Shown in pieces: positions 14,109 through 24,380 of a stretch of DNA of 64,000 nt. Below the pieces are notes generated by a model that was given only the letters and a program-made list of their open reading frames with translations, did not search any database and had not been told where the DNA came from. The translations under genes were made by a program, and so were the position numbers. Source of the DNA: a virus; the IMG/VR virus record IMGVR_UViG_3300023243_000009, positions 62,001 through 126,000 of that record. One strand, given 5' to 3'. Position 1 is the first letter of the stretch. Each line of letters opens with the position of its first letter.

Positions 14109-14573
14109 TTATTTACGCCATTTATCTCTACCAACTAACAAACCTATTATTCCATAATTTGCTATATCTATAAATGTATCTTCCATCCCTTCACCCTCAA
14201 CAAAACTTTTTCCATTAACTAATAAATTTTTTAAACGTGATATTTTATCCGTTAATCTAATACACAACCCAGTTAGTGAAAACTTCTTGTCATTGCTATT
14301 ATTAACGATATCTCCGCCCAAAGCAATATTATTAAGTCCATAATCTAAGTGTTTTCTAGCAAATAACTCGTATTGTTCATGTTGTATTTGTTTAAACTCA
14401 TTGGATAGTGCCCCGTATTCGTTTTCAAATATTTGTACTGCATTTTGGGGTACTTCACCTCTCATATTTGTAGGGTGAGTAAGATTTTCCCAATATTTTT
14501 TCCCTATGGGGAATTGGTTATGAGGTAATTTATTTTCCACATTCTCGAAATGTTTTGTTACAGCGCTACCCAT
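14109..14573 (-). CDS. DUF1599-like nucleotide-modification-associated protein
   Basis: 154 aa. The stretch ELFARKHLDYGLNNIALGGD with LCIRLTDKISRLKNLLVNG and MEDTFIDIANYGIIGLL matches what I know of DUF1599, named nucleotide-modification-associated domain 1, an all-alpha MazG-like fold. A role in nucleotide pools or modification is predicted at family level. It overlaps the next gene by 8 bp. Confidence 0.6.
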   Translation of the reverse strand: MGSAVTKHFENVENKLPHNQFPIGKKYWENLTHPTNMRGEVPQNAVQIFENEYGALSNEFKQIQHEQYELFARKHLDYGLNNIALGGDIVNNSNDKKFSLTGLCIRLTDKISRLKNLLVNGKSFVEGEGMEDTFIDIANYGIIGLLVGRDKWRK

Positions 14574-14793
14574 TTATTTGTGTAAATTTTAAAAATTGAA
14601 TTTTTAGTTTTTCTATTCTCTCATCAGCATCAATCAACATCCTAAGTGTCTCTTCAGCATTTTTATAAAAATCTTCGGTTGAATGATCACCAATTCCTGC
14701 TGCCTTATTTCCTAATAAATCAAAGGATAGCATGGCTTTTGCTCTATCTGCTTCTGCAGAAGTTAATAACATTTTGTATAATAATGGGTTCAT
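14566..14793 (-). CDS. Hypothetical protein (75 aa)
   Basis: ATG at 14793 (MNPLLYKMLLTSAEADRAKA), helical throughout, no domain recognised. It overlaps gp62 by 4 bp and the DUF1599-like gene by 8 bp, so it is translated within the replication operon. Confidence 0.6.
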   Translation of the reverse strand: MNPLLYKMLLTSAEADRAKAMLSFDLLGNKAAGIGDHSTEDFYKNAEETLRMLIDADERIEKLKIQFLKFTQING

Positions 14794-15203
14794 TTTATAA
14801 TTTTTTTAATTTCTTTATTATCTAATCCTCTATTTGTTAATATACGAACAATATGTTCATTATCCAAAAAATATAAATATTCTTTTACTTCTCTTATAGA
14901 TAGTTTAAAATGGTCCTTTAAGTGTATTAATAATTCATTATTTCTTTCTTTAACTTTAGATTTAATGTATTTACTCCATTTATTATTTTTAGGAATAAAT
15001 TCGACATATACTGAGTATATTTCTTTTTTGTTTTGGGGAGGTATAACTTGTACCTCGTTCACCAATTCTAAAAAATCTTCATTCTGACTTAGAAATCTAT
15101 GAACCATATAACTATTCCAAGTCTCCCAATCTGATTCTGAAAATGAATCAGTGGGAGATTTGGTAGTATTAATTTGTTTTAGCCAATCAAATACAGTTTT
15201 CAT
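14790..15203 (-). CDS. 62: Sliding-clamp loader small subunit (gp62-like)
   Basis: 137 aa, shorter than T4 gp62 (187). It begins MKTVFDWLKQINTTKSPTDS and has WNSYMVHRFLSQNEDFLELV, the W...M.NRFLS-type signature of this subunit. Position next to gp44 (15455-16375) supports the call. It would complete the gp44 pentamer that loads the gp45 clamp. Confidence 0.75.
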   Translation of the reverse strand: MKTVFDWLKQINTTKSPTDSFSESDWETWNSYMVHRFLSQNEDFLELVNEVQVIPPQNKKEIYSVYVEFIPKNNKWSKYIKSKVKERNNELLIHLKDHFKLSIREVKEYLYFLDNEHIVRILTNRGLDNKEIKKIIK

Positions 15204-15204
15204 T

Positions 15205-15453
15205 CTAACACAACTCTTCTTTAAGTTCCTCTCTTAAATCTTTTGGGACCGAGTCTTTTAAGATTTTTTTTGTTACAGGATCAAAAAACACAGGGATAGG
15301 AAGAAGAGCATCCTCATCTGTTCCGGTAATAAATTTGGATACTTTACGTAAAATTACTCCTTGTACAAATACACTCCCTCCATCAGAGTTTTTAACTTCG
15401 GTAGTGTTTTTCAAATCAATTGGTGGCATTTGTGCCGATTGTGGGTTTTGCAT
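15205..15453 (-). CDS. Hypothetical protein in replication cluster (82 aa)
   Basis: Begins MQNPQSAQMPPIDLKNTTEV and contains SVFVQGVILRKVSKFITGTD. Beta-rich middle, acidic helical end. It lies 1 bp from each neighbour, between gp44 and gp62. No family recognised, but the placement suggests a replication-linked role. Confidence 0.6.
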   Translation of the reverse strand: MQNPQSAQMPPIDLKNTTEVKNSDGGSVFVQGVILRKVSKFITGTDEDALLPIPVFFDPVTKKILKDSVPKDLREELKEELC

Positions 15454-15454
15454 A

Positions 15455-16375
15455 TTATTTGTTGTTTATTAAATTTTGGATTAAGGACAGGGCATTTATT
15501 TCTTTATCTATACGGAAATTTGCTTTATATTGGTGGTCGTTTATTAACATAGCAACAGTACCCCCTCTATTTGGTAAATATTCTTCAGACCTTTCATATA
15601 GTGATTTAAATAATTCTTCATAATCATTAATATTAGAATCGGCAATAATTTGTCTTATAACTTTAAATTGTGGTTTTGGTTTTGCCAATTCCGTTAAAAC
15701 ATCGTATATATAACTTGAAGAAATAATTAAATCATCATCCAATATTAATACTCCATCTATAGAACTAGATTGTATGGTATTTATCATCTTCCTAATATCA
15801 GGATATGTTTTATTTACGATTTTAGCTATATCTATTAAGTCATAGCTTATTTTCTCTTTATCACATATTCCTGCTATATGAACCGCAACTTCTTTTTTAG
15901 TTGGGGGTTCTACTTTAAAAGTTTGACATCTAGATTGGATTGGATCAATAATACGTTCAATATAATTGCAAGTTAAAATAAATCTAGTACTACGTGAAAA
16001 GGTTTCAATCACATTCCTTAAAGATGCTTGTGCATTTATTGTTAAATAATCCGCTTCATCCAAAATAACCACTTTAAGAGGTTTAAATGATGCCATTGAA
16101 GCAAACCCTGATACTTTATCCCTAATAGTTTCAATACCTCTTTCATCTGAGGCATTTATGTATAGGGATTCGCAATCAAGATTGTTTACTATAATTTTAG
16201 CTAGGGTTGTTTTACCTGTACCCGCCCCGGCATAAAATAGATAGTTTTGTATGTCATTATTCTTTAACTGTCTATCAATTGAAGATTTTAAGGTAGCATT
16301 ACCTACAAAGTTTTCTAAAGTATTAGGTCTATAACGTTCATTAAGCAAAGTTTGTTCTCTATCAAAACTCCCCAT
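15455..16375 (-). CDS. 44: Sliding-clamp loader ATPase (gp44-like)
   Basis: 306 aa AAA+ protein. Walker A GAGTGKTT at residues 50-57, Walker B VVILDEAD ending at 109, sensor-1 LTCN at about 134-137 and the SRC arginine-finger motif at 148-150. Lengths match T4 gp44 (319). It loads gp45 on primer ends with gp62. It overlaps the upstream gene by 14 bp. Confidence 0.9.
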   Translation of the reverse strand: MGSFDREQTLLNERYRPNTLENFVGNATLKSSIDRQLKNNDIQNYLFYAGAGTGKTTLAKIIVNNLDCESLYINASDERGIETIRDKVSGFASMASFKPLKVVILDEADYLTINAQASLRNVIETFSRSTRFILTCNYIERIIDPIQSRCQTFKVEPPTKKEVAVHIAGICDKEKISYDLIDIAKIVNKTYPDIRKMINTIQSSSIDGVLILDDDLIISSSYIYDVLTELAKPKPQFKVIRQIIADSNINDYEELFKSLYERSEEYLPNRGGTVAMLINDHQYKANFRIDKEINALSLIQNLINNK

Positions 16376-16628
16376 AAATTGAATATTTTTTAATTGGTTT
16401 AGGTTCTATTTCTTTTTCTGATGTTGCAATAGTATATAATTCTCCTTTAAGTGGGGATAATTTAAAATCCCCAACAAACTTAGTTTTTACAATATAAGCC
16501 TCTAAGGTATTGGTTAAAGATGTATAGATTTTACCTTCAGGACCGTCAGATACTAAGCGATATCTATCACCGGGGGCTTGTCTTATAGCTATTAATTCTA
16601 TTTTGATTTTGTCTATTTTTATTTCCAT
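16362..16628 (-). CDS. Hypothetical protein (88 aa)
   Basis: ATG at 16628 ([20 protein letters not shown]). Beta-rich, ends [12 protein letters not shown]. The promoter-like motif at 16635-16645 lies only 7 nt upstream of this ATG, so either the leader is nearly absent or translation starts at a later codon. No domain recognised. It is the first gene of the gp44-gp62 operon. Confidence 0.6.
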   Translation of the reverse strand: MEIKIDKIKIELIAIRQAPGDRYRLVSDGPEGKIYTSLTNTLEAYIVKTKFVGDFKLSPLKGELYTIATSEKEIEPKPIKKYSIYGEF

Positions 16629-16634
16629 AGATAT

Positions 16635-16677
16635 AATATACGAAAAAATAATGGGGAAGCCATAAAAACTTCCCCAT
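16635..16677 (-). terminator. Terminator fused to promoter-like motif
   Basis: Hairpin ATGGGGAAG / CTTCCCCAT followed by ATTATTTTTTCGTATATT: the terminator's T-run is the start of the recurrent TTTCRTATATT motif. It would end the H1-like transcript and start the gp44 operon. Confidence 0.65.
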
Positions 16678-16682
16678 ATATT

Positions 16683-16850
16683 TTATTTGCTTTCAGCCAC
16701 GGATGCCTTTCGGTATTCGGTTACTAGGTTTTTTATATTACCTAGACTTTTTCTAGCTTCTTGTTGTGATTTTTTTGTAGTTTTATTATGTTTTTCTACA
16801 AAAATGTTAAATAATTCTGTAATCTGTTCAAAAATTTCCTGCTTATTCAT
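16683..16850 (-). CDS. Histone H1-like small protein (55 aa)
   Basis: ATG at 16850, TAA at 16683. It reads MNKQEIFEQITELFNIFVEK then TTKKSQQEARKSLGNIKNLV and ends EYRKASVAESK. This helix-basic loop-helix layout with a KSQQEARK(S)LGNIK core resembles the short H1/Hc1-type proteins of Bacteroidota. DNA compaction or protection is the family-level expectation. It follows GroEL and is ended by the terminator at 16651-16677. Confidence 0.55.
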   Translation of the reverse strand: MNKQEIFEQITELFNIFVEKHNKTTKKSQQEARKSLGNIKNLVTEYRKASVAESK

Positions 16851-16872
16851 TGTTATAATCTAGTTTAAAATT

Positions 16873-18495
<1,623 letters not shown>

Positions 18496-18514
18496 TTTTT
18501 ATTTTGTAAATTTA

Positions 18515-18655
18515 TTATTTATATTTCCATTTATAACCATGTCGTTTTCCGTTTGAATATAAAACATCGTATATGTTTCCGGGAAATGCTAGATTTATAT
18601 CTTTAGCAGAATCCCATTCTTTTATAGGATTTGATTCTAAATATGCAAAGATTTG
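18515..18655 (-). pseudogene. Remnant of a GIY-YIG/NUMOD homing endonuclease
   Basis: An open stretch without start codon ends KRHGYKWKYK-stop and contains NPIKEWDSAKDINLA. The C-terminus of the intact GIY-YIG gene at 47689-48333 reads FIKEWESIIKAAHSLN and ends YGYKWKYKI, so the two are related. An imperfect 19-bp direct repeat (AAGAAAATCAAATCTTTG type) sits at its upstream edge, 18645-18685. It looks like a decayed mobile gene between groES and groEL. Confidence 0.6.
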
Positions 18656-18684
18656 ATTTTCTTACAAAAATTTGATTTTCTTGA

Positions 18685-18978
18685 CTAATTAGAGTTTATT
18701 TTTGCTAAGACACTATTCTCAGGACCTACATAATATTCCTCACCATTGTATGGTAATTTAGTAAACCCCATGGTAGGTAATACTACTATGTCACCTGTTT
18801 TTAATTGTGTAGGTAGAAGTTTACCTGAAATTGTATATCTCCCTGGACCTACAGCGATTACTTCTCCTGTTTCATTTTTTTCTTTACCTAAGTCAGGTAC
18901 AATAATTCCACCATACGTGGTTTCTTCTGCTTCTATAGGTTTAACTATAACTGCATCAAACAATGCTTCTAATGCCAT
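18685..18978 (-). CDS. groES: Cochaperonin GroES
   Basis: 97 aa, family-typical length. It has DAVIVKPIEAEETTYGGIIV (mobile loop), then GEVIAVGPGRY and GDIVVLPTMGFTKLPYNGEE. It caps GroEL. The start overlaps the preceding gene by 23 bp. It belongs with groEL (16873-18495), separated from it only by the endonuclease remnant. Confidence 0.93.
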   Translation of the reverse strand: MALEALFDAVIVKPIEAEETTYGGIIVPDLGKEKNETGEVIAVGPGRYTISGKLLPTQLKTGDIVVLPTMGFTKLPYNGEEYYVGPENSVLAKINSN

Positions 18979-19279
18979 CTGTGTATTTTTTAATGTTATT
19001 ACTTATTGTTATATAATTGTTTATATACTCTTCTAATGAACTTACATCTTCTATATCCGCTTTCAAATTTGAAATTTTTACTAAAGCTTGATCTAAATTT
19101 GTGAAATAATATAAAGATTTTTCATAAGTTTTTGTTTTTCCTTTGCTCCTAAAATGAGAAGAATCAGATGTTACATTTTGTTTTACTGTGTAACTATATT
19201 CATCCTTTGTTATAAAAAAGGGTTCTAATAGAGGATCAGTAATAGTTTGGATTGATTTTCTTTGTTTAACTTCAGACAT
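18956..19279 (-). CDS. Hypothetical protein (107 aa)
   Basis: ATG at 19279 (MSEVKQRKSIQTITDPLLEP). Helical, with SLEEYINNYITISNNIKKYT near the end. It overlaps groES by 23 bp and has a promoter-like motif 23 nt upstream. No family recognised. Confidence 0.6.
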   Translation of the reverse strand: MSEVKQRKSIQTITDPLLEPFFITKDEYSYTVKQNVTSDSSHFRSKGKTKTYEKSLYYFTNLDQALVKISNLKADIEDVSSLEEYINNYITISNNIKKYTDGIRSIV

Positions 19280-19301
19280 ATGACTTGTTTATTTAGATGT
19301 C

Positions 19302-19337
19302 AATATACGAAAAATAATGTGCTAAGACACGCTATTT
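19302..19337 (-). terminator. Hairpin plus promoter-like motif
   Basis: AAAATAGCGTG and CACATTATTTT form an imperfect stem whose T-run continues into TTTTTCGTATATT. It would separate the gp45 transcript from the groES operon. Confidence 0.5.
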
Positions 19338-19345
19338 TGGTGAAG

Positions 19346-20071
19346 TTATTCATTTCTAGCTAGAAAATATTCACTTTCTATATCTGGAGATTTGAAATCT
19401 AATTTTAAGGTAGATTTTGAAGAAAGTGTTAAGATACAGGTTTCTTGGTCTTTGTTAGCAGCGAGTATATCTTTAAATATACTAGAATTGTAAGGGATTT
19501 CTAATTCTAAATCCTTTATATCTCCACCACCAATTTGGTATGTAATTTTATTTGAAAACCCTGTATTATCTCCAAATATGAATTCACATATTGGGTTTTT
19601 ATCTAAATCAGTAGTGGTTCTGATTAGCATGTTTTCAACTTCCCCTAAAGCATTTTTTGCTTTAATTAAATGGTCAATGTCTTCACTGTTAAGTTTTAAC
19701 TTAAAATTGTAATCTTGGGGTTCGTCATACCATATATTTTTCCCTAAAATTAAAACATCAGCTAAAGAATATGTTAAATCGAAATGAGAATCTTTAATAT
19801 ATAATTTTGTAAATATAGATTTAAGTTTTTCCACCCCTAACATTAAATCCCCACTTGTAATAGACATTAGTTTTGACAATTTCCCGGTATCAAATATCCC
19901 TAATTCACCATCCCCTAATGGGAAATCTTTCAATACTACTTTACACACTTTACCTGATTCCCCTGCATATATTGTAAGTTGATTATTTTTAATTCTCCAT
20001 TTTGCTTGATTATTCAACCCATTTAAATAATACTTAGAAATTAGAGATGTTAACTTTACTTTATTAATCAT
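19346..20071 (-). CDS. 45: Sliding clamp (gp45-like)
   Basis: 241 aa (T4 gp45 is 228). It begins MINKVKLTSLISKYYLNGLN and has IYAGESGKVCKVVLKDFPLG, FDTGKLSKLMSI and SEDIDHLIKAKNALG, the repeated beta-strand/helix pattern of the clamp. It tethers the split gp43 polymerase to DNA and, in T4, also activates late transcription. Promoter-like motif at 20094-20104. Confidence 0.85.
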   Translation of the reverse strand: MINKVKLTSLISKYYLNGLNNQAKWRIKNNQLTIYAGESGKVCKVVLKDFPLGDGELGIFDTGKLSKLMSITSGDLMLGVEKLKSIFTKLYIKDSHFDLTYSLADVLILGKNIWYDEPQDYNFKLKLNSEDIDHLIKAKNALGEVENMLIRTTTDLDKNPICEFIFGDNTGFSNKITYQIGGGDIKDLELEIPYNSSIFKDILAANKDQETCILTLSSKSTLKLDFKSPDIESEYFLARNE

Positions 20072-20093
20072 TTTATTGTTTTTTATATTAGTG

Positions 20094-20104
20094 AATATAC
20101 AAAA
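20094..20104 (-). promoter_or_regulatory. Promoter-like motif TTTTGTATATTC
   Basis: Variant of the recurrent motif, 23 nt upstream of the gp45 ATG. Confidence 0.45.
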
Positions 20105-20110
20105 GATATT

Positions 20111-21061
20111 TTATATCTCAAAGGATTTTAACACATTTAGGTGAGGATTTAAGTTAAGTTCCCATGAAAGGTCTGAAAAGAATCCTTCTAATTTGTTAAG
20201 TAAGATAGTTTCAAAGACTCTTTGTCTATTAGCATAAAGGGTTAGAAAGTTTTGGATTTTATCAGGGATTTCATAATCAAAAAATGCTAATGCCTCTATT
20301 TTATATGGGTTATCTTTTAAGTAAATCCATTTAACTTTATCAGACATAGTAACTAAATTATAAGTTCTATCCAACTGCCACAGTCTTAATAAATCATTAT
20401 AGCGAATTGCTGCTCTAACGGGTGCTGGTGCACGTTTTTTTATTTCCGTGAAAATCTCACCGGATCTGGGGGTATTTCCTGAATATTTTTCTAGCTTTTT
20501 GACTGAGGTAGGGTTTCCCAATTTTGCTAGTGGGATTGTACCGTCTAAAATTTGTTTTTTAAAAACTTTAATCTGATCTAGAATATCAATTTTTTCACCA
20601 CCTTTAAGTACTTGGTGTAGTATATCATTAAAAAATTCTCCTAAAATAGGTGGGAAATTAGCTTTCATAAATTCCAACCCCTTAATTTCTAATTCTTCCT
20701 TAGCTATACCTTCCTTTTTAGTAATCCATTGGGCATAACGACGAGTTGCCCTAAAGTATGCAGATCGGATAACAGCTTCTGTTTTCATCTCTAATCTATG
20801 TTTATTAACTACACCATTAGGTACGTTAAAACATTCTTTAGCTAAAGTGTTATATTGGTGTGTGATTATGTCTTGATATTCTAATGCTACCCCCTCTAAT
20901 AAATCATCTTTTTTACTATCTTCTAAACCTTCAAAATTGGGGTATAAAAAGTTTAATAGGGGTTCAGCATTAATGTATACTGAGTCTGTGTCCATGTAAG
21001 CGCAATAATTTTCATCATCACTATCACAGATAAACCAAGGTGTATCTTCTAAATGTTTCAT
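20111..21061 (-). CDS. 43: DNA polymerase, C-terminal fragment (gp43B)
   Basis: 316 aa. It starts MKHLEDTPWFICDSDDENYC and immediately has YMDTDSVYINAEPLL (motif C, DTDS catalytic aspartates). RRYAQWITKKEGIAKEELEI and GNPTSVKKLEKYSG belong to the thumb of family-B polymerases. It continues the N-terminal part at 21368-23101; together they are 893 aa, against 898 in T4 gp43. The chain is broken between motifs B and C, so the two products must assemble. Confidence 0.88.
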   Translation of the reverse strand: MKHLEDTPWFICDSDDENYCAYMDTDSVYINAEPLLNFLYPNFEGLEDSKKDDLLEGVALEYQDIITHQYNTLAKECFNVPNGVVNKHRLEMKTEAVIRSAYFRATRRYAQWITKKEGIAKEELEIKGLEFMKANFPPILGEFFNDILHQVLKGGEKIDILDQIKVFKKQILDGTIPLAKLGNPTSVKKLEKYSGNTPRSGEIFTEIKKRAPAPVRAAIRYNDLLRLWQLDRTYNLVTMSDKVKWIYLKDNPYKIEALAFFDYEIPDKIQNFLTLYANRQRVFETILLNKLEGFFSDLSWELNLNPHLNVLKSFEI

Positions 21062-21107
21062 AACTTATTTCTTTTCATTTGGTATTTCTACTAACATAAA
21101 CTTTAAT

Positions 21108-21371
21108 TTAAAATGATCTTTCTCCTGGGGAGAGGGGTAAATTAATGGGTTTGTTTCCATTGGAGTCTAAGTCATCTCTTCGTTCTATACTTACCTTATA
21201 TTGAACTTTATTTACATTAAAAGTACCTCCTTGTTTAATCATTTTTTTAAAAAATAATTCTTGGGGTTCAGACCAATTTTCACTTTCCTTTATTAATTCT
21301 TCCTTTGTAACTAGTTTGTTATTAGCTAAAATCATCATATTTTTTCTAATAGATTGTTTTTTTAATGTCAT
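21108..21371 (-). CDS. Small ORF inserted between the polymerase halves (87 aa)
   Basis: ATG at 21371 (MTLKKQSIRKNMMILANNKL). It ends NGNKPINLPLSPGERSF. Basic start, mixed body; I see no GIY-YIG, HNH or LAGLIDADG motif, so it is not an obvious homing endonuclease. It overlaps the end of the N-terminal half by 4 bp. It may be an inserted gene or a remnant of the element that split the polymerase. Confidence 0.6.
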   Translation of the reverse strand: MTLKKQSIRKNMMILANNKLVTKEELIKESENWSEPQELFFKKMIKQGGTFNVNKVQYKVSIERRDDLDSNGNKPINLPLSPGERSF

Positions 21372-23101
21372 ATTTTTAATTTTCTTTTAAACTCTGTAGC
21401 TAAATTATTATCCCTCATAAGTTTATTCATGTGTGTGTTTGCACATAACGCCGATTCCTGAATGATTCTGTGGCCAGATAATGTAATAGCTTCACTAAGG
21501 ATGGATAAATTCATTCCGTATCTAAAAGAAGGTAAAGCTGTAGCACCATAGAGTGAATTCAAGAGTATTTTCATAGTGTATTGCATTAGGTGATTGTATT
21601 CTCCAGCTTCTTTATCACCTGCTTTGTATGCTTCTTTCATACGGTTTTTATACAAAACACGTTCATCAAACCATTTTTTTAAAATAGTAGATAAAACAGA
21701 TTCTTTATCGGTTCTAAACATTGAACCATTAGCGGAGACTGCTAATTTTCCATTTTCAATTATGTTAATTAAATCTTTAACTTTGACACTAGTTTGTTGT
21801 CTCCTACCATTTTCAACTTCTAACAATTCATCTGGGTCTTTGGCTTTTAAATCATTGAGTCCTAGTCTATTGTTTCTATCATCCCCATCTATAATGCGGC
21901 CTATAAATGTTTCTTTACCTATATTTATAGTCATAATAATTGATGGATACAAAGAAGTTAAATCTTCATCAAACATATATTTATACAAACCCGCTTTAGG
22001 GCAAAATAAAAAACCACCAGCATAATTATTTTTTTTCTGTGGGTTTGGCTCTTTAGGTGGTGGAATTATACCTTTTGATAGTAAATAAGCTGAAATTGCT
22101 CCATCTTGGGTTTTACTGTTAGCATAAACTTCACTATAATTATGTTTTCCTTTATGTGATAAATTTTTGGTTAAAGATATATATTGGAGCTTTTCATCTA
22201 ATTTTTGAAGTATTTCTACGTCTCGAAAATTGTATTTTATAAAAGTATGAATATCTTTTTGGAATAATTGATCTAGATTTCCTTTATATTCAATTTTGCC
22301 TAAATTTACATACTTTGCCCCAATAGCATCTAATTTCCAACTTGGTTCATCTTTCCAACTGTATTTTTTATGTAATCTCATATAATCTAATGATTCCACA
22401 CCAATTAAATCAACATATTGATCTTGTTTATAGAAATAATCATTATTTTTCTTGACATTTACCAATCCTAAAGGAGATAACATATCCGCTAAATTTTTAC
22501 CTAACACATTACACATTCTATAATAAAGATAAGGAATGTCAAAAAAATCACTATTGTATCCCACTAAAATGTCTGGGTCTATTTCTCTAAAAAATTCTAA
22601 GAATTTATATAATAACTCTTTTTCGGTTTTAAGGGGAATTATTTTTGTATTCCCATTTTCAGTTAAAGTAACATTATTCTTTTTATCTAAAATTAAAATT
22701 ACCCATTCATCCGGGGTTTTATCCCAATAAGCGATAGAAGTAATAGGCATAGGAGCACCTTCTATATACTCTTCAGTTAAAGCCCCACCAATTTCACACT
22801 CAATATCAAAAAATAGTTCTCTATGACCTACCGAAGGAGTATCATTAATCCCATATTTCTCAATAAGGTATTTTTGTTCCGCTTTCATTTTATTAAAATG
22901 TAGATTAGGTGTATTTTTATCCCATTTTTGAATTTTTTTCAAGGATTCACCACTTAAACCTTTATAATTACCATCCCCAGGAGAACATACTTGGTAAGCA
23001 TAATCATACCATTCTATTTCATCGTAACCCGCTTCATCCCATAAGTGGATTTTATATTTATTGTTTCCTAATCTAGTAGAATAACATTTTTTATAAGACA
23101 T
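21368..23101 (-). CDS. 43: DNA polymerase, N-terminal fragment (gp43A)
   Basis: 577 aa of a T4-type family-B polymerase. Exonuclease motifs: ELFFDIECEIGG (Exo I), LVGYNSDFFDIPYLYYR (Exo II), KYNFRDVEIL (Exo III). Polymerase motif A FDEDLTSLYPSII and motif B KILLNSLYGATA. It ends LMRDNNLATEFKRKLKI shortly after motif B and lacks motif C, which lies on the separate ORF at 20111-21061. Confidence 0.9.
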   Translation of the reverse strand: MSYKKCYSTRLGNNKYKIHLWDEAGYDEIEWYDYAYQVCSPGDGNYKGLSGESLKKIQKWDKNTPNLHFNKMKAEQKYLIEKYGINDTPSVGHRELFFDIECEIGGALTEEYIEGAPMPITSIAYWDKTPDEWVILILDKKNNVTLTENGNTKIIPLKTEKELLYKFLEFFREIDPDILVGYNSDFFDIPYLYYRMCNVLGKNLADMLSPLGLVNVKKNNDYFYKQDQYVDLIGVESLDYMRLHKKYSWKDEPSWKLDAIGAKYVNLGKIEYKGNLDQLFQKDIHTFIKYNFRDVEILQKLDEKLQYISLTKNLSHKGKHNYSEVYANSKTQDGAISAYLLSKGIIPPPKEPNPQKKNNYAGGFLFCPKAGLYKYMFDEDLTSLYPSIIMTINIGKETFIGRIIDGDDRNNRLGLNDLKAKDPDELLEVENGRRQQTSVKVKDLINIIENGKLAVSANGSMFRTDKESVLSTILKKWFDERVLYKNRMKEAYKAGDKEAGEYNHLMQYTMKILLNSLYGATALPSFRYGMNLSILSEAITLSGHRIIQESALCANTHMNKLMRDNNLATEFKRKLKI

Positions 23102-23131
23102 TGTAAAACTTTTATTTTATTAAATATAACA

Positions 23132-23150
23132 AGGCTCCCTTAAGGAGCCT
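23132..23150. terminator. Hairpin, possible bidirectional terminator
   Basis: AGGCTCC / GGAGCCT stem with a 5-nt loop, flanked by A/T runs on both sides. It lies between the MazG-like gene and the polymerase gene. The same GGCTCC stem recurs at 43057 and 57751. Confidence 0.5.
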
Positions 23151-23159
23151 AGTTTTTAT

Positions 23160-23720
23160 TTATTGGTTTGTATCTGATTTTAGATAATCTTTATCTAATT
23201 CCTCTTGTGTAAAGAATTGTCTTAGATCAGGTCGGAAGTATGAAATTGATTTCATGACCTTTCTATCTCTTGTTCTATATACTACGAATCTACCACCGAC
23301 TTTTTCGAAATGACATGACTCAAACTGTTCTTCGCTTCTTTTGGTGACAGTATCCATGGCTTCTTCCTCAGTTGCACAAGTTTTTGACATATTACTTGCC
23401 TGTACCTCTTGATACGCGGGCCATATCTTATCCTTAAGACCGTGTAGCATAGTAGCGTTCCCCAAGGTAACATAAGTAATATCACAAATAGCATCCAAAA
23501 CTTCCACGATGTTTCCACTTTCGCAAGCTTCTCTATATTCTTCAAGTTCTTCGAGTACGAAGTCGTAAACAAATTGCCATTCTTTTTTTTCGGGGATGAT
23601 TGATTCATAAGCATTTGGTTTTCCGAATGTGTGGTTAAAAATTTCTACTTCATTTACAAAGGGCACGTCAGCTATACTATTAGGGGAATAATAAAACCCA
23701 AAATCTAATTGTTTCCCCAT
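23160..23720 (-). CDS. MazG/PRA-PH-like nucleotide pyrophosphohydrolase
   Basis: 186 aa. The core FVLEELEEYREACESGNIVE and VLDAICDITYVTLGNATMLH carries the E..EE....E..D acidic set of all-alpha NTP pyrophosphatases, followed by PAYQEVQASNMSK as in PRA-PH-like phage enzymes. The C-terminal 70 residues are extra. A role in removing non-canonical or excess NTPs is the family expectation. Confidence 0.75.
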   Translation of the reverse strand: MGKQLDFGFYYSPNSIADVPFVNEVEIFNHTFGKPNAYESIIPEKKEWQFVYDFVLEELEEYREACESGNIVEVLDAICDITYVTLGNATMLHGLKDKIWPAYQEVQASNMSKTCATEEEAMDTVTKRSEEQFESCHFEKVGGRFVVYRTRDRKVMKSISYFRPDLRQFFTQEELDKDYLKSDTNQ

Positions 23721-23917
23721 TAAGCTATTATTTTTATAATTTTGGTTTTTACTATTTTATCTACTGTAAAATTGCTCTCACCCTCAAAGTCTTTGTACAC
23801 TTTGGATTCCGCATCTGTTGGTGAAATTGCTTCCACTAAATACTTTTCAGTAACTCTTTGTATTTTACCTTGTTCGTTTTCTAATGTAAGTTTTACATCT
23901 ACTTGCCAATAATTCAT
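23720..23917 (-). CDS. DUF4494-like small protein (65 aa)
   Basis: Begins MNYWQVDVKLTLENEQGKIQ and has VTEKYLVEAISPTDAESKVY, a beta-beta-alpha pattern that I associate with DUF4494, a domain common in Bacteroidota. It overlaps the MazG-like gene by one base. Function unknown. Confidence 0.5.
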   Translation of the reverse strand: MNYWQVDVKLTLENEQGKIQRVTEKYLVEAISPTDAESKVYKDFEGESNFTVDKIVKTKIIKIIA

Positions 23918-23945
23918 AATCTACTTGTTTTTAGTTTTTATTTAT

Positions 23946-24380
23946 TTAAAAAAATGTTTGATTTGGAGCTTCAACTTTAACAGCATCACCCAAATAATCT
24001 TGTATGTGGTTACTATCTGTTTTCTCCCAAGGGTAGATAAGCCACTCATCTCCTTTATGCTCCTCAGCCCATATTGTGGGTTTAAAACTACTAGTGTGGG
24101 GTTTATAGTGTAGTACTGCTGTATACACACCCGGTGAGTTATTTAATGTTGTTCCACTATCAGCAATATCATCTATTACTAAAGTATTAGGACCTACTAC
24201 GTATACATAAGGTAAATCTAACATATGTGAAACCATTACAGCAGGGATTAAACCTCCCCTAGCAATACCGTGTACTGAATCTATGTTTGGTGTCTCAGTT
24301 ATAATCTTCTCACATAATGTTTTAACTAATGTTTCTACATCACCCCAACTTAATATTAACTTATTATCTACCTTTAACAT
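23946..24380 (-). CDS. Phosphoribosyltransferase
   Basis: 144 aa. The PRPP loop NTLVIDDIADSGTTL is clear, with HGIARGGLIPAVMVSHML as the PPi loop of type I enzymes (xanthine/hypoxanthine type). Purine salvage is the likely role, fitting the nearby GTP-consuming FolE pathway and RNR. It overlaps the GIY-YIG gene by 7 bp. Confidence 0.8.
   Translation of the reverse strand: MLKVDNKLILSWGDVETLVKTLCEKIITETPNIDSVHGIARGGLIPAVMVSHMLDLPYVYVVGPNTLVIDDIADSGTTLNNSPGVYTAVLHYKPHTSSFKPTIWAEEHKGDEWLIYPWEKTDSNHIQDYLGDAVKVEAPNQTFF

Noticed and set aside
23282-23614. Minus-strand ORF of 110 codons inside the MazG-like gene
   Set aside because: It overlaps a better-supported gene in another frame and has no recognisable features.
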